Assembly (NCBI RefSeq): GCF_021010575.1
Contig: NZ_JAJNAG010000016.1
Coordinates: forward strand, 1 to 64,000
Source: Limnobaculum eriocheiris
GTDB taxonomy: Bacteria; Pseudomonadota; Gammaproteobacteria; Enterobacterales; Enterobacteriaceae
Reading direction: 5' to 3'
DNA: 64,000 nucleotides
Part shown: in pieces, positions 16,875 through 26,422 of the stretch
Layout of the letters: each line of letters begins with the position of its first letter
Numbering within the stretch: the stretch's first letter is position 1
Notes under the pieces: model-generated
The model's database searches: none
What the model saw: only the letters and a program-made list of their open reading frames with translations
What the model was told of the DNA's origin: nothing
Position numbers and translations under genes: made by a program

Positions 16875-19484
16875 TCAGAACAGTTCATATGTGTTACCGC
16901 CGCCGTCAGTCACGGTAGTACCAACTTCAGAGTAAGCGCGGGCAGTCGGTTCAGTACCTTTTATAAAGTATTCTGAACGGCTACGGCCACCGCCTGGAAG
17001 CTGCCCTGTAGACATATCGATAGTCACGCTGATAATACCTTTCGGCTGTGGCGTGGTTTGTATCGGTAAGCCATTCAGCGCGACCTTCATATAATCAATC
17101 CAGGCTGGCTGGGCACTTTGTGCACCGGCTTCTCCACGACCCAAGCCGCGACGGTGATCGTCAAAGCCAATCCAGACTGACGTCACGGTCGATGGACCAA
17201 AGCCAGAGAACCAGGCATCTTTTGAACTGTTAGTGGTACCGGTTTTACCACCAATATCATTACGTTTCAGATCCCTTGCGGCACGCCAGCCAGTACCGTT
17301 CCAGCCACCGCCCGGTTCGCCGGAGATATCACTTTTCAGTGCATCCTGCATCAGGAAGGCTAATTCAGAGCTGATAACGTGAGGGGCATAAGGATCTGCC
17401 GGTGGCATCTTGGATGGATCAATCTTCGGTAGATTAGGGACCGGTGTAATATCGTTAACGGCATTTTCCGTTAATGGATCGACATCATCAGAACTGTCAT
17501 CGGCAGGATCGGCCGGTTGTGAATCGGCTGTTGCCGCAGCCGCAGCCGCAGCCGTCGCATCTTCCTGACTGTGCAGATCAACGGTGTTACTGACCAGCGC
17601 CTGAGGTTTTGCCGTTTGACCATAAACCACAGGAATATCACAGGTAAAGCCACAGGCTACTTTTGGTTTAGCGGCAAAGATAATCGTACCGGTATCATCT
17701 TCAATTTTGGTAATAAAATAAGGGTCAATCAAATAGCCGCCATTGGCGAATACCGCATAACCACGAGCCAATTGCAGTGGGGTAAATGACGCAGCACCCA
17801 GTGCTAATGATTCAGTCCGTGAAATGTTTTGTTCCGGGAAGCCAAAGCGTTGTAGATAGTCAGCCGCATAATCCACACCAATGACACGCATTGCACGAAC
17901 AATCATAACGTTTTTAGATAAACCTAAACCAACCCGTAAACGCAGAGGGCCAGCATAAGTCGGCGGTGAGTTTTTAGGTGACCAGGTTTTACCTCCGCCA
18001 ACGTTTAGCGTAATAGGCAGGTCAGTTAACAGTGTGGAAAGGGTCAATCCTTTATCTAATGCTGCGGCATAAACAAAGGGTTTAATGTTAGACCCCGCCT
18101 GACGCACAGACTGAGTTACCCGGTTAAATTTACTTTGGTTAAAATCAAAGCCGCCCACTAATGCTTTTATGGCACCATCATGTGGATCTAATGAGATTAA
18201 CGCAGAGTTTACACCAGGGATCTGCGACAGCATCCAGTTTTCACCGCTTTTACGGATCCAAACCTGTTGGCCAGCTTTAATAACATCGGTTACTTTTCTT
18301 GGGCTGGCGCCCATTGCCCGATCGTTAATAAAGGGTCTGGCCCAGCGCATTGCTGAGAAAGATAAAGCCAGTGTTTCGCCATCATTAAACATGACGGTCG
18401 CCTGTTGACCATCTGCTTTGGTTACAACCACAGGAATCAGCGGGCCATAGCTGGATACACCTTTCAGGAATTCAACGATCTTTTGTTTTTCCCACGGAGC
18501 TTCTGCTCCTTTCCACAAGATGTGTTCCGGGCCGCGGTAGCCGTGGCGCATATCGTAATCAATGATGTTGTTACGTACTGCGTCAGTTGCTGCGGTTTGC
18601 AAAGATTTAGTGATAGTGGTGTAAACCTTATAACCATCGGTATAAGCATTATCACCATACTTATCAATCATTTCCTGGCGAACCATCTCAGCCAGATAGG
18701 ATGCGGTAAAAGCGACTTCTGGTTCATGGTAGTTAGCAACCAGCGGTGAGTTTTTAGCCTCCATATACTCTTGTTGAGTAATGTATTTCTCTTCCAGCAT
18801 ACGGTAAAGCACGGTATTACGGCGTACCAGAGCGCGGTCCGGATAATTGATCGGGTTATAGCTGGAGGGTGCCTTCGGTAAACCGGCGATCATTGCCATT
18901 TCGCTTAACGTCAGTTGGCTTACATCTTTACCAAAATAGACGTGTGCGGCAGCACCGATACCATAGGCTCGTGAGCCCAGATAAATCTTGTTCAGATAAA
19001 GCTCAAGAATCTCATCTTTGGTCAACGATCTTTCAATGCGAATGGCCAGAAATGCTTCTTTTGCTTTACGAACAATTGTCTTTTCAGGACTAAGGAAGAA
19101 GTTTCTCGCCAGCTGTTGAGTAATGGTACTGGCCCCTTGCTGGGCAGAACCCGCGCCAACGGTGACGATTAACGCACGGGCAATACCGATAGGGTCGAGA
19201 CCGTGGTGCTCATAGAAACGGCTATCTTCTGTTGCCAGAAATGCATGAATTAACTGAGGCGGCATTTGTTTCAGCGTCACTGGAATGCGGCGCATTTCAC
19301 CAAATTGAGCAATAAGCTCTCCCTCTGCGCTAAATACCTGCATAGGCATTTGTAGTTTGACCTCTTTTAACGTTGAAACGTCTGGTAGCTCCGGTTCAAG
19401 GTATTTATAGAGGCCAAAAATCACGCCAATTCCCAAAAAAAAGCAACAAATTGCAATGATGAACAAATACTTTACGAACTTCAC
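16875..19484 (-). CDS. mrcA: Penicillin-binding protein 1a
   Basis: A bifunctional inner-membrane peptidoglycan synthase of 869 residues (E. coli 850). There is one N-terminal TM at about 5-27. The glycosyltransferase domain has catalytic Glu86 in ATEDSRFYEHHG, then GASTITQQLARNFFL and KEAFLAIRIE. An OB-like insert follows, then the transpeptidase with active-site SNIK in RQAGSNIKPFVYAAAL, SKN in LGLSKNVMIV, and KTGTTNSSKDAWF. Between the SKN region and KTG lies a low-complexity stretch of about 50 residues rich in Ala, Asp and Pro, which explains much of the extra length. It is divergent from the hof operon, as in E. coli. Confidence 0.97.
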   Translation of the reverse strand: MKFVKYLFIIAICCFFLGIGVIFGLYKYLEPELPDVSTLKEVKLQMPMQVFSAEGELIAQFGEMRRIPVTLKQMPPQLIHAFLATEDSRFYEHHGLDPIGIARALIVTVGAGSAQQGASTITQQLARNFFLSPEKTIVRKAKEAFLAIRIERSLTKDEILELYLNKIYLGSRAYGIGAAAHVYFGKDVSQLTLSEMAMIAGLPKAPSSYNPINYPDRALVRRNTVLYRMLEEKYITQQEYMEAKNSPLVANYHEPEVAFTASYLAEMVRQEMIDKYGDNAYTDGYKVYTTITKSLQTAATDAVRNNIIDYDMRHGYRGPEHILWKGAEAPWEKQKIVEFLKGVSSYGPLIPVVVTKADGQQATVMFNDGETLALSFSAMRWARPFINDRAMGASPRKVTDVIKAGQQVWIRKSGENWMLSQIPGVNSALISLDPHDGAIKALVGGFDFNQSKFNRVTQSVRQAGSNIKPFVYAAALDKGLTLSTLLTDLPITLNVGGGKTWSPKNSPPTYAGPLRLRVGLGLSKNVMIVRAMRVIGVDYAADYLQRFGFPEQNISRTESLALGAASFTPLQLARGYAVFANGGYLIDPYFITKIEDDTGTIIFAAKPKVACGFTCDIPVVYGQTAKPQALVSNTVDLHSQEDATAAAAAAATADSQPADPADDSSDDVDPLTENAVNDITPVPNLPKIDPSKMPPADPYAPHVISSELAFLMQDALKSDISGEPGGGWNGTGWRAARDLKRNDIGGKTGTTNSSKDAWFSGFGPSTVTSVWIGFDDHRRGLGRGEAGAQSAQPAWIDYMKVALNGLPIQTTPQPKGIISVTIDMSTGQLPGGGRSRSEYFIKGTEPTARAYSEVGTTVTDGGGNTYELF
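17533..17556. repeat. Hexanucleotide repeat (poly-Ala) inside mrcA
   Basis: GCCGCA occurs three times in tandem (17533-17550) and is followed by GCCGTC. On the coding strand it makes an alanine run inside the low-complexity insert of PBP1a. Length change stays in frame. Confidence 0.8.
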
Positions 19485-19497
19485 CTGATAATTCCCA

Positions 19498-19513
19498 TGC
19501 GATGGACATTGAG
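19498..19513 (+). promoter_or_regulatory. Candidate CRP-S (Sxy-dependent) site before hofM
   Basis: TGCGATGGACATTGAG has one perfect TGCGA half of the CRP-S core (TGCGA-N6-TCGCA) and a poor second half. It lies about 40 bases upstream of a TATAAA at 19539. hof/com operons are known CRP-S/Sxy targets in E. coli and Haemophilus, which is why I list it, but the match is only 7 of 10. Confidence 0.3.
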
Positions 19514-19618
19514 TGGTTTATAAACAGTCAACCAATAGTATAAAGGCAACACGACATTGTGGATACGTTCTTTTATCGATGGGTAAGAGAAAACAAAGGA
19601 AAAGGAGATTTCTGGAAT

Positions 19619-20482
19619 ATGCACATTTGGCAGGTTGGCTTAGATATTCAAGAGGATGGCTTCCGGGCATTGGCTGTACAGCCTCGGCGATATGGTTGGC
19701 AATTGCGTCACTGGCATTATCAGCCCGTTTCATCCCCGGCTATTGGTGATAATGCACTAAGATTATCATCAGAAATCCTGGAGGCGTTGAGTGAATGGCG
19801 ACGCAATTTGCCAAGGCGTGTTTCGATACGCATTGCGCTACCCGCTGAAGTTATTTTACAGCAGTCGATAAAATTACCGGAACCATCGCTTCCGCCTCAG
19901 GAACAGGAATGGCTAGTGGAATCCTCTGTCAGTAAGTTATTCCCGTTAGCTGCCCGTGAACTGGCAGTCGATTATCGTCTTTTATCCCCGATTAATTCAG
20001 ACCGATCTGTAGGTGGGGAAATAGTGGTTAGTGCAACCCGGCGATCGGTTATTGAATACTGGGAATCTGAGCTGGCTGGTATTGATATCTTTCCCGATAT
20101 TATTGATACGGCCCCCTGCGTACTACGTTATATGGCACAGCTTGGCGGTGTACCAACCAATTCATTACTGATTCATCAGCTATATGGAAAGCACCTGTTG
20201 GTTTCACCCCTTGAACATCCTTTCTATTATCAGGTTATTCCCGATAATCCGATGACGGTTTCAGAACGAATCGGGCAGGCCAGCTAGGCCTATCAACAAA
20301 TCAGTGGTTATGCCGTTCATCAGGTTAACTATAGCGGTTTACCAACAGCGGAAATCTTTCCCTCTTACATCCAATGTTGGTCGCCACTGGTAGCACTACA
20401 ACAAATGCAACCGCCATTGCCCGAAGCGCCTCAACAGTTTGTTCTGGCGTGTGGGTTAGCGCTGCGTTCAGAGGATTGCTGA
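19619..20482 (+). pseudogene. hofM: HofM (PilM/ComA-type) DNA-uptake protein, interrupted by an in-frame amber codon
   Basis: From the ATG at 19619 the frame matches HofM (E. coli 259 aa), beginning MHIWQVGLDIQEDG, until TAG at 20285-20287, codon 223. The same frame then continues for 64 more codons to TGA at 20480, with an ending (FVLACGLALR) like the family C-terminus (FAIALGLALG). TAG is one transition from CAG (Gln). So this is a full-length gene carrying one nonsense codon, not an early end. HofM is an actin-like, pilus-assembly-type cytoplasmic protein of the system that lets enterobacteria take up DNA as a nutrient. hofN starts in the TGATG overlap with the final stop, so amber termination 195 bases earlier should weaken coupling. 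Confidence 0.8.
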
Positions 20483-21027
20483 TGCTTCTGGTGAACTTTC
20501 TGCCGTGGCGTGCCCAACGGCAAAAAAAGGCGATTAGGCAGTTTGTTATCATGGCGCTTTGCTATGCAGTAGCCACCTTCTTCTGCATAAGTTCACTGTA
20601 TCTGATTGCGACTGACCAGCGGGAAAAGCTTTCTGTACGACTGGCTGATATGACGGCATCTAACACAGCAATGCTGAATGACATTAAACAAATTAAGGAC
20701 ATTCAACAGGCCGCGTCGAATCTGGCTCTGTTGCAAAGTCAAACTCAGCAAATCAGGCAGCAGTCACTCTTATTGCAGACATTATTTGCCGATATTGAAT
20801 TGGCTTTGCCGGAGTCGCTTTGGTTGAAAAAAATTACATTTCAGGAACTGAAATTAGTGATTGAAGGTCAGGGACATAGCTACCTGAACGTTATGGATTT
20901 CCAGAGAAAATTAGATCGCTCATCATTAATCTCCGGGCTTCAACTAGGGAAAATGATGGCTGTAGATACCGAGTTTTCTTTGTTCTCTTTCATCTTTACG
21001 GCCAACCGGACAGGAGTTGAACCTTGA
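20482..21027 (+). CDS. hofN: HofN, PilN-like DNA-uptake/pilus assembly protein
   Basis: A 181-residue inner-membrane protein (E. coli 179). The N-terminus LVNFLPWRAQRQKKA is the PilN signature, followed by one TM at about 20-42 and a coiled periplasmic part rich in Gln and Leu. I chose the ATG at 20482, which overlaps the hofM stop as TGATG; a longer frame from 20374 lies inside the hofM reading frame and has no family match. It probably bridges HofM and HofO at the inner membrane. Confidence 0.85.
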   Translation: MLLVNFLPWRAQRQKKAIRQFVIMALCYAVATFFCISSLYLIATDQREKLSVRLADMTASNTAMLNDIKQIKDIQQAASNLALLQSQTQQIRQQSLLLQTLFADIELALPESLWLKKITFQELKLVIEGQGHSYLNVMDFQRKLDRSSLISGLQLGKMMAVDTEFSLFSFIFTANRTGVEP

Positions 21028-21587
21028 TTGGGAGAACGCAAATTGACTGGCGATATGTGATATTTGCACCGCTATGGTTACGTCATTCCATTATCGCTTC
21101 TGTTTGTATGCTGCCGGGAATTTTTAGTTGGTATTCAATAGTTATTCCTGTAACAGACATTAATCAGCAGCTTCAAACTCAGTTAGTAACAGCAGAGCAG
21201 CTGACATCAATTTACCAACAGCAATGGCACTCATTGCCCGCGATAGACCAACTGAAGGCACAAATTCAGCAGATTAAGGGTGAGCTTAAACCATATCAAT
21301 TTGCCAATAGCGCCGGGTTTCTTCACCTTATCACGGATTTTCTTGCCGCATCGGGCTGCCAGTTAATTGATATCGGTACTCCCTCTGTATCTGAACAGGA
21401 GAGACTGACTTTATATGACTGGCAATTAAAGGTAAGTGCTGACTATTTTCAACTGATTGAATTAATCAGATTAATTAATAGTGAAACGCGTCTGATAGCC
21501 ATTAACCGTCTGACGATGGAAGGTGGCTCGCGCTTAACCATCAATATGACGGTTCGTTTATACCAGTTAAATCAGGATCCAATATGA
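21024..21587 (+). CDS. hofO: HofO, PilO-like DNA-uptake protein
   Basis: 187 residues, one TM at about 18-40 (HSIIASVCMLPGIFSWYSIV), then a periplasmic coiled region (QQLQTQLVTAEQL) and a globular ferredoxin-like end, matching the PilO plan. Sequence conservation in this family is low, so the call leans on gene order. The TTG at 21024 overlaps the hofN stop (TTGA), giving coupled translation; no in-frame ATG gives a better N-terminus. Confidence 0.75.
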   Translation: MIGRTQIDWRYVIFAPLWLRHSIIASVCMLPGIFSWYSIVIPVTDINQQLQTQLVTAEQLTSIYQQQWHSLPAIDQLKAQIQQIKGELKPYQFANSAGFLHLITDFLAASGCQLIDIGTPSVSEQERLTLYDWQLKVSADYFQLIELIRLINSETRLIAINRLTMEGGSRLTINMTVRLYQLNQDPI

Positions 21588-21946
21588 GACTGTATTTGCT
21601 GCTGGTGTCGCTGCTTTTTTCTGCTGAGGTTTTAACACAAGAGCCCCCGCGACGTAATCCCTTTATACCCGGCGAAATAACGCAGTGCCCGGCGGCCATT
21701 CTTGCAGAAGAGCAACAGTTATTGGGCTGGATACTGCGTGGGGTGATTGGCCGTAATGAAAACTGGTATGGATGGATACAGGCTCAGAACGGGAATTGGA
21801 TACGGGTTGCCCGGCACAAGCCATTGCCCCTGTTTTACTGGCAACTGGACAATTTGCGTTATGGCAGTGCTCAATTTTCCGATAAATCAGTGGGAAGTCA
21901 CGCCTGTCGTAGCCAAAATATTATTGAGCTTAAATTAAGGAAGTAA
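21584..21946 (+). CDS. hofP: HofP, PilP-like DNA-uptake lipoprotein/periplasmic protein
   Basis: 120 residues (E. coli 134) with a short signal peptide (MRLYLLLVSLLFSAEVLT), then RRNPFIPGE, which resembles the RNPF start of PilP-type proteins. WILRGVIG and the following strands are typical of the PilP beta domain. I see no lipobox cysteine. It overlaps hofO by four bases (ATGA), and hofQ starts three bases after its stop, so it likely works with the HofQ secretin. Confidence 0.8.
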   Translation: MRLYLLLVSLLFSAEVLTQEPPRRNPFIPGEITQCPAAILAEEQQLLGWILRGVIGRNENWYGWIQAQNGNWIRVARHKPLPLFYWQLDNLRYGSAQFSDKSVGSHACRSQNIIELKLRK

Positions 21947-21949
21947 GTC

Positions 21950-23284
21950 ATGGGTTTTCTTGTACGGATTCGCTTTATCATATTGTGTGGTGTCTTATGC
22001 CTGCCATTATTTGCGTACACGGCTGATATTGAACCGGACCCTGTAGAACAAGTGACAGAAACCCCGATTTCGCTGGATTTTCAGGATGCGCCAATAAGTG
22101 TGATATTGCAGGCGCTGGCAGATTATCAGCAGTTGAATTTAGTGGTTATGGATAGTGTAAAAGGGAAATTGAGCATTCGCCTTAATCAGGTTTCCTGGCA
22201 ACAGGCGCTGTCTGCGATTTTAAAAGCAGGCCAGTTGGATGCAGAACTTGATGGTAATGTGATGGTGGTTATTCCTCGTCAGGAGAAAGAGGCTCAAAGC
22301 CAGCGTGATAAACAGCTTCAGGAACAGCAGACGGAGGATCTACCGTTAACCACCTTTAAATATCGGGTTCACTATGCGGATGTTAACGAATTGGCTAAGT
22401 TGCTTAATGGTCAGAAAGGCCATTTCTTAACTGACAGAGGAAACATAGTCGCAGATGTAAGAACCAACATTATTATCGTCAGGGATATTGCTTCCGCGAT
22501 ACCGGCAATAAAGGCTTTTTTACAAGAGATAGATAGCCCGCAACCACAGGTATTGCTAACGGCGCATATTGTGACTATCAGTCAGGAAAATTTGCAGGAG
22601 CTGGGAGTCAGATGGGGATGGGGCGGAGAATCGCTATCAGAAGGTATGAGTATCAATAGTCAGTTTAATGTGGGGTTAGCCGCAGGTTCACCTGCCGGGC
22701 AAATCGGGTTTCAGCTTGCGCGTATCAACGGGCGTTTGCTGGGGTTAGAGCTATCGGCGATGGAAGCAGAGAGCAGTGTGGATATTATCGCCAGCCCCCG
22801 GCTTATGACAGTAAACCGGCAGACTGCCAGTATCAAACAGGGAACGGAGATCCCTTATGAGGTTTCCAGTGGTGCCAGCGGTGCAACATCCATTGAATTT
22901 AAGCAGGCAGTGCTGGGGCTTGAGGTGACTCCGCAGATCTTTCCGGGGGGACAACTGGAACTGGCACTGCAAATTAGTCAGAACATGCCGGGGAAAGGGT
23001 TGAAAAAAGGAGATGGAAGTGAAATTTTGACTATAGATACACAGGAAATCAAAACTCAGGTTTCTGTGGTCGATGGCGAAACCATCGTACTGGGCGGTAT
23101 TTTTCAGCAAAACAGGCTATCAGGAAAAGAGCGGGTTCCGCTATTAGGTGACATTCCAGTTTTGGGTGCTCTGTTTCAGCGTAATTCACAAAAACAGAGT
23201 AAAAGGGAACTGGTGATATTTATTACGCCAACCATCATTACCACCCCGGCAATAGTATCAACGGGAAAATCATTAAATGGTTAA
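21950..23284 (+). CDS. hofQ: HofQ, DNA-uptake secretin (ComE/PilQ-type)
   Basis: An outer-membrane secretin of 444 residues (E. coli 412). Signal peptide about 1-25, an N-terminal STN-like domain (ISLDFQDAPISVILQALADYQQLNLVV), an N1/KH-type domain (FKYRVHYADVNELAKLL...NIIIVRDI), then the secretin barrel (VDIIASPRLMTVNRQTASIKQGTEIPYEV; VDGETIVLGGIF; PLLGDIPVLGALFQ). It would form the pore for DNA entry in the nutrient-DNA uptake system. It appears intact and closes the operon, in contrast to hofM. Confidence 0.93.
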   Translation: MGFLVRIRFIILCGVLCLPLFAYTADIEPDPVEQVTETPISLDFQDAPISVILQALADYQQLNLVVMDSVKGKLSIRLNQVSWQQALSAILKAGQLDAELDGNVMVVIPRQEKEAQSQRDKQLQEQQTEDLPLTTFKYRVHYADVNELAKLLNGQKGHFLTDRGNIVADVRTNIIIVRDIASAIPAIKAFLQEIDSPQPQVLLTAHIVTISQENLQELGVRWGWGGESLSEGMSINSQFNVGLAAGSPAGQIGFQLARINGRLLGLELSAMEAESSVDIIASPRLMTVNRQTASIKQGTEIPYEVSSGASGATSIEFKQAVLGLEVTPQIFPGGQLELALQISQNMPGKGLKKGDGSEILTIDTQEIKTQVSVVDGETIVLGGIFQQNRLSGKERVPLLGDIPVLGALFQRNSQKQSKRELVIFITPTIITTPAIVSTGKSLNG

Positions 23285-23651
23285 ACGAATAGCTTTCGGG
23301 AAAATATATTTTTCATGATGACACCCATTCAACAGGGCATAAATTATCAGATAGTTATTTTTCAAATAGCATCCAAATTTGACGCGTAGGCGGATTTAGC
23401 TTACAAGTGTCTATCTGAAACCGGTCTGATATGAGGTTTGAGCCTAAAATTTAATGGATTTATTGTGCTCTGCCACCGAGAAATTGAGGTGTTAAAATTT
23501 ATTAGGTTGCCAAACCACCTATAGTGTTGAGATAATTTCCAGTCTGATCTCACACATCATGCATATGAGGTTTCAGGTGAACTCCCGTTTATGTATTTAC
23601 CTTACGGGGCGGGTTGTCATTAACGAATTATCTTAGTAATACCAATAAAAT
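23285..23651. other. hofQ-aroK intergenic region (367 bases)
   Basis: No gene is recognised. The AT-rich sequence must hold the promoter of the aroK-aroB-damX-dam operon. A TTGACG near 23379 with TACAAG 17 bases later is the best hexamer pair I can see, but the -10 match is weak and I do not annotate it separately. No clear hofQ terminator is visible. Confidence 0.5.
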
Positions 23652-24170
23652 ATGGCAGAGAAACGCAATATCTTTCTGATCGGTCCTATGGGTGCAGGTA
23701 AAAGCACAATAGGTCGTCAGTTGGCTCAACAGCTTAATATGGAGTTTGTAGACTCCGATCACGAGATTGAACGCCGTACTGGAGCTGATATAGCCTGGGT
23801 ATTCGACGTAGAAGGCGAAGAGGGTTTTCGCGATCGTGAAGAAAAGGTTATTAATGAACTGACGGAAAAGCAAGGCATTGTCCTGGCTACTGGCGGCGGT
23901 TCTGTAAAATCAAAAGAAACCCGTAATCGTTTATCCGCACGCGGTATTGTGGTGTATTTAGAAACTACAATCGAAAAGCAACTGGCTCGTACTCAGCGCG
24001 ATAAGAAACGTCCTCTGTTGCAGGTTGATACACCGCGTGAAGTGTTAGAAGCTTTAGCGTTGGAACGTAATCCTTTGTATGAAGAGATTGCTGATGTCAC
24101 CATTCAGACCGACGATCAAAGCGCCAAAGTTGTTGCAAACCAAATTATTCAGTTAATCGAAAACCGCTAA
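23652..24170 (+). CDS. aroK: Shikimate kinase I
   Basis: A 172-residue cytoplasmic kinase (E. coli 173) that phosphorylates shikimate in aromatic amino-acid synthesis. Walker A is GPMGAGKST with Lys17; shikimate contacts are the DSDHEIE region, FRDREE and GGGSVKS; the lid carries [10 protein letters not shown]. It starts the conserved run aroK-aroB-damX-dam-rpe-gph-trpS, with aroB 55 bases downstream. Confidence 0.97.
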   Translation: MAEKRNIFLIGPMGAGKSTIGRQLAQQLNMEFVDSDHEIERRTGADIAWVFDVEGEEGFRDREEKVINELTEKQGIVLATGGGSVKSKETRNRLSARGIVVYLETTIEKQLARTQRDKKRPLLQVDTPREVLEALALERNPLYEEIADVTIQTDDQSAKVVANQIIQLIENR

Positions 24171-24225
24171 TTTTTAATGTGCACGTTCTGCATTAAATCT
24201 AAGAATAAGATTAAAAAGGCATGCT

Positions 24226-25311
24226 ATGGAGAGGGTAAGTGTTACTTTAGGAGAGCGTAGCTATCCTATTACGATTGAGGCTGGTCTGTTTAGCCACCCG
24301 GATTCTTTTCTTCCTCTCCGGTCTGGAGACAAAGCACTAATTGTTACCAATGAGTCTATTGCTCCGCTCTATCTGGAAACGGTAAGCAAGAGCCTGGAAA
24401 CCTTAGGTGTGATTGTCGATTCCGTAATATTGCCTGATGGTGAGAAGTATAAGACGCTGTTGGTGATGGATCAGGTTTTCACTCGCCTGCTGGAAAATAA
24501 TCATGGTCGTGATACCACACTAATTGCGTTAGGCGGTGGTGTGATTGGCGATCTGACTGGCTTTGCTGCGGCATGCTATCAGCGGGGCGTGCGTTTTATT
24601 CAGGTGCCAACCACACTCTTGTCTCAGGTTGACTCATCTGTCGGTGGTAAGACGGCGGTTAACCATCCACTGGGTAAAAATATGATTGGGGCGTTTTATC
24701 AGCCCGCATCAGTGGTTATCGATCTTAACTGTTTGAAAACCTTGCCTAAGCGTGAGCTTTCATCGGGCATGGCTGAAGTGATTAAGTATGGCATCATTTT
24801 AGATGCAGACTTGTTCGACTGGCTTGAACAAAATATCGATCGGTTGATGGCACTGGATGAGCAAACTATGGGGTACTGCATCCGCCGCTGTTGCGAGATT
24901 AAAGCACGAGTGGTGGCTGCGGATGAACGGGAAAACGGTGTCAGAGCACTGTTAAATCTTGGTCATACCTTTGGTCATGCGATTGAAGCGGAAATGGGCT
25001 ACGGTAACTGGTTGCATGGCGAAGCGGTATCTGCGGGTATGGTTATGGCCGCTGAAACGGCTAAATTGCTGGGTACTTTTAGCCAGCAGGATATTGACCG
25101 AATTAAGCGTTTGTTATTACGTGCAGATCTTCCGATTTACGGGCCAGATAGTATGAAACCCGAAACTTATATTCCTCACATGCTGCGCGATAAAAAGACG
25201 CTGGCAGGTAAATTACGTTTGGTATTACCAACGGCCATCGGCCAGTCTGAAGTGAAGAGTGGTGTTGAACATCAGGTGGTGTTGTCAGCCATAGGAAATT
25301 GCCTGATATAA
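24226..25311 (+). CDS. aroB: 3-dehydroquinate synthase
   Basis: A 361-residue NAD- and zinc-dependent enzyme (E. coli 362) making 3-dehydroquinate from DAHP. It shows the nucleotide site [20 protein letters not shown], the [20 protein letters not shown] block, and zinc ligands in the E (GMAEVIKYG), H ([12 protein letters not shown]) and H ([10 protein letters not shown]) motifs. AAGG lies upstream of the ATG. Second gene of the operon. Confidence 0.97.
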   Translation: MERVSVTLGERSYPITIEAGLFSHPDSFLPLRSGDKALIVTNESIAPLYLETVSKSLETLGVIVDSVILPDGEKYKTLLVMDQVFTRLLENNHGRDTTLIALGGGVIGDLTGFAAACYQRGVRFIQVPTTLLSQVDSSVGGKTAVNHPLGKNMIGAFYQPASVVIDLNCLKTLPKRELSSGMAEVIKYGIILDADLFDWLEQNIDRLMALDEQTMGYCIRRCCEIKARVVAADERENGVRALLNLGHTFGHAIEAEMGYGNWLHGEAVSAGMVMAAETAKLLGTFSQQDIDRIKRLLLRADLPIYGPDSMKPETYIPHMLRDKKTLAGKLRLVLPTAIGQSEVKSGVEHQVVLSAIGNCLI

Positions 25312-25387
25312 TTCCAGCGCCCGCGGTAGTTATTATTCATAGAAGTGTTGTTGTCGCGGTATATTATTTATCTGAAGGGGTGGTAAA

Positions 25388-26344
25388 GTGCGAGTAGAAA
25401 ATCAAGACGACTTTGAATCTGATGAAATGAAACTGGATGTTGACGATCGGGTAGCTCGCCGTGAGCGTAGCAAACCACAAAAGAGCGCATCGGTATCTCG
25501 TCAGCATATAAAGATTGGTATTGGTATTCTGGTGCTGCTGCTTCTGATTTTTTTGGTAAGTTCAGCCTTAAAGAGTCCGGCACCACAAAATAATGGGCCA
25601 CGGGAAGTTAATCTGGGTACCAACTCAGCTTCTGGTACGCCACAGCAAACAACGAATACTCCAGCGACTAATTCGCCACCACAAGAAATTACTCCACCGC
25701 CGATTTCCGGTACGCCTACAGAGTCTCAACCACTACCGGGTACTCCAAATCAACAGCGCGTTGAAATTCCGGGGGAGATAACGGATGCGCTGACGGCACA
25801 ACAAGAGCAGTTGAACCGTTTGAAAGAGACAGAAATGCCAGGCTCAGGTACCCCGGTTACAAGTCAAGGGCGGCAGCCTGCGAGTACGACTCCGGTAAAA
25901 ACACCGGCTCAAAATTCTCAACCTGCGGCAACCTCTTCACGGCCAGCAACTCAGCCTAAACCGGTAAGCCAGCCAGCAACGGCACCAAAAACAACGGCAC
26001 CAAAGGCGACTGAAGCTCCGGCTGCGCCTGTTGCTAAAGGTTCTACAACGCCAGGCAGCGCTGCCGGGCTGTCTGCAATTCCTTCAAATCGTGTGACATT
26101 ACAGGTTAGCAGCGCTTCCCGCTCTGATACGTTGTTAGCTTTCGCGAAAAAGAACAATATGACGGACTACTGGGTGTATTCAACCCGCCGTGATGGCAAG
26201 CCGTGGTTTGTTTTGGTCACCGGTAATTATGCTTCAGCCACGGAAGCCCGTTCTGCATTATCAGGCATGTCGAAAGAAGTTCAGGCGAACAAGCCATGGG
26301 TAAGATCTATGCAACAAGTGCATCAGGATCTCAAACAAAAATAA
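25388..26344 (+). CDS. damX: Cell-division SPOR-domain protein DamX
   Basis: A single-pass inner-membrane protein of 318 residues, shorter than E. coli DamX (428). A short charged cytoplasmic part comes first, then a TM at about 42-62 (IGIGILVLLLLIFLVSSAL), a long Thr/Pro/Ala/Gln-rich periplasmic linker, and a SPOR domain at about 235-312 (RVTLQVSSASRSDTLLAFAKK...PWFVLVTGNYAS). SPOR domains bind denuded septal peptidoglycan, so it should sit at the division ring. The start is GTG at 25388 with AAGGGG upstream. The cytoplasmic and linker parts account for the length difference. Confidence 0.92.
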   Translation: MRVENQDDFESDEMKLDVDDRVARRERSKPQKSASVSRQHIKIGIGILVLLLLIFLVSSALKSPAPQNNGPREVNLGTNSASGTPQQTTNTPATNSPPQEITPPPISGTPTESQPLPGTPNQQRVEIPGEITDALTAQQEQLNRLKETEMPGSGTPVTSQGRQPASTTPVKTPAQNSQPAATSSRPATQPKPVSQPATAPKTTAPKATEAPAAPVAKGSTTPGSAAGLSAIPSNRVTLQVSSASRSDTLLAFAKKNNMTDYWVYSTRRDGKPWFVLVTGNYASATEARSALSGMSKEVQANKPWVRSMQQVHQDLKQK

Positions 26345-26422
26345 CCATAAAATGAGCAAATGTGCTGCTTGAAACAGAGTGCAGAACGCCGTTGTGAAAT
26401 GTATAAGTAGCTGACTCGCAGC

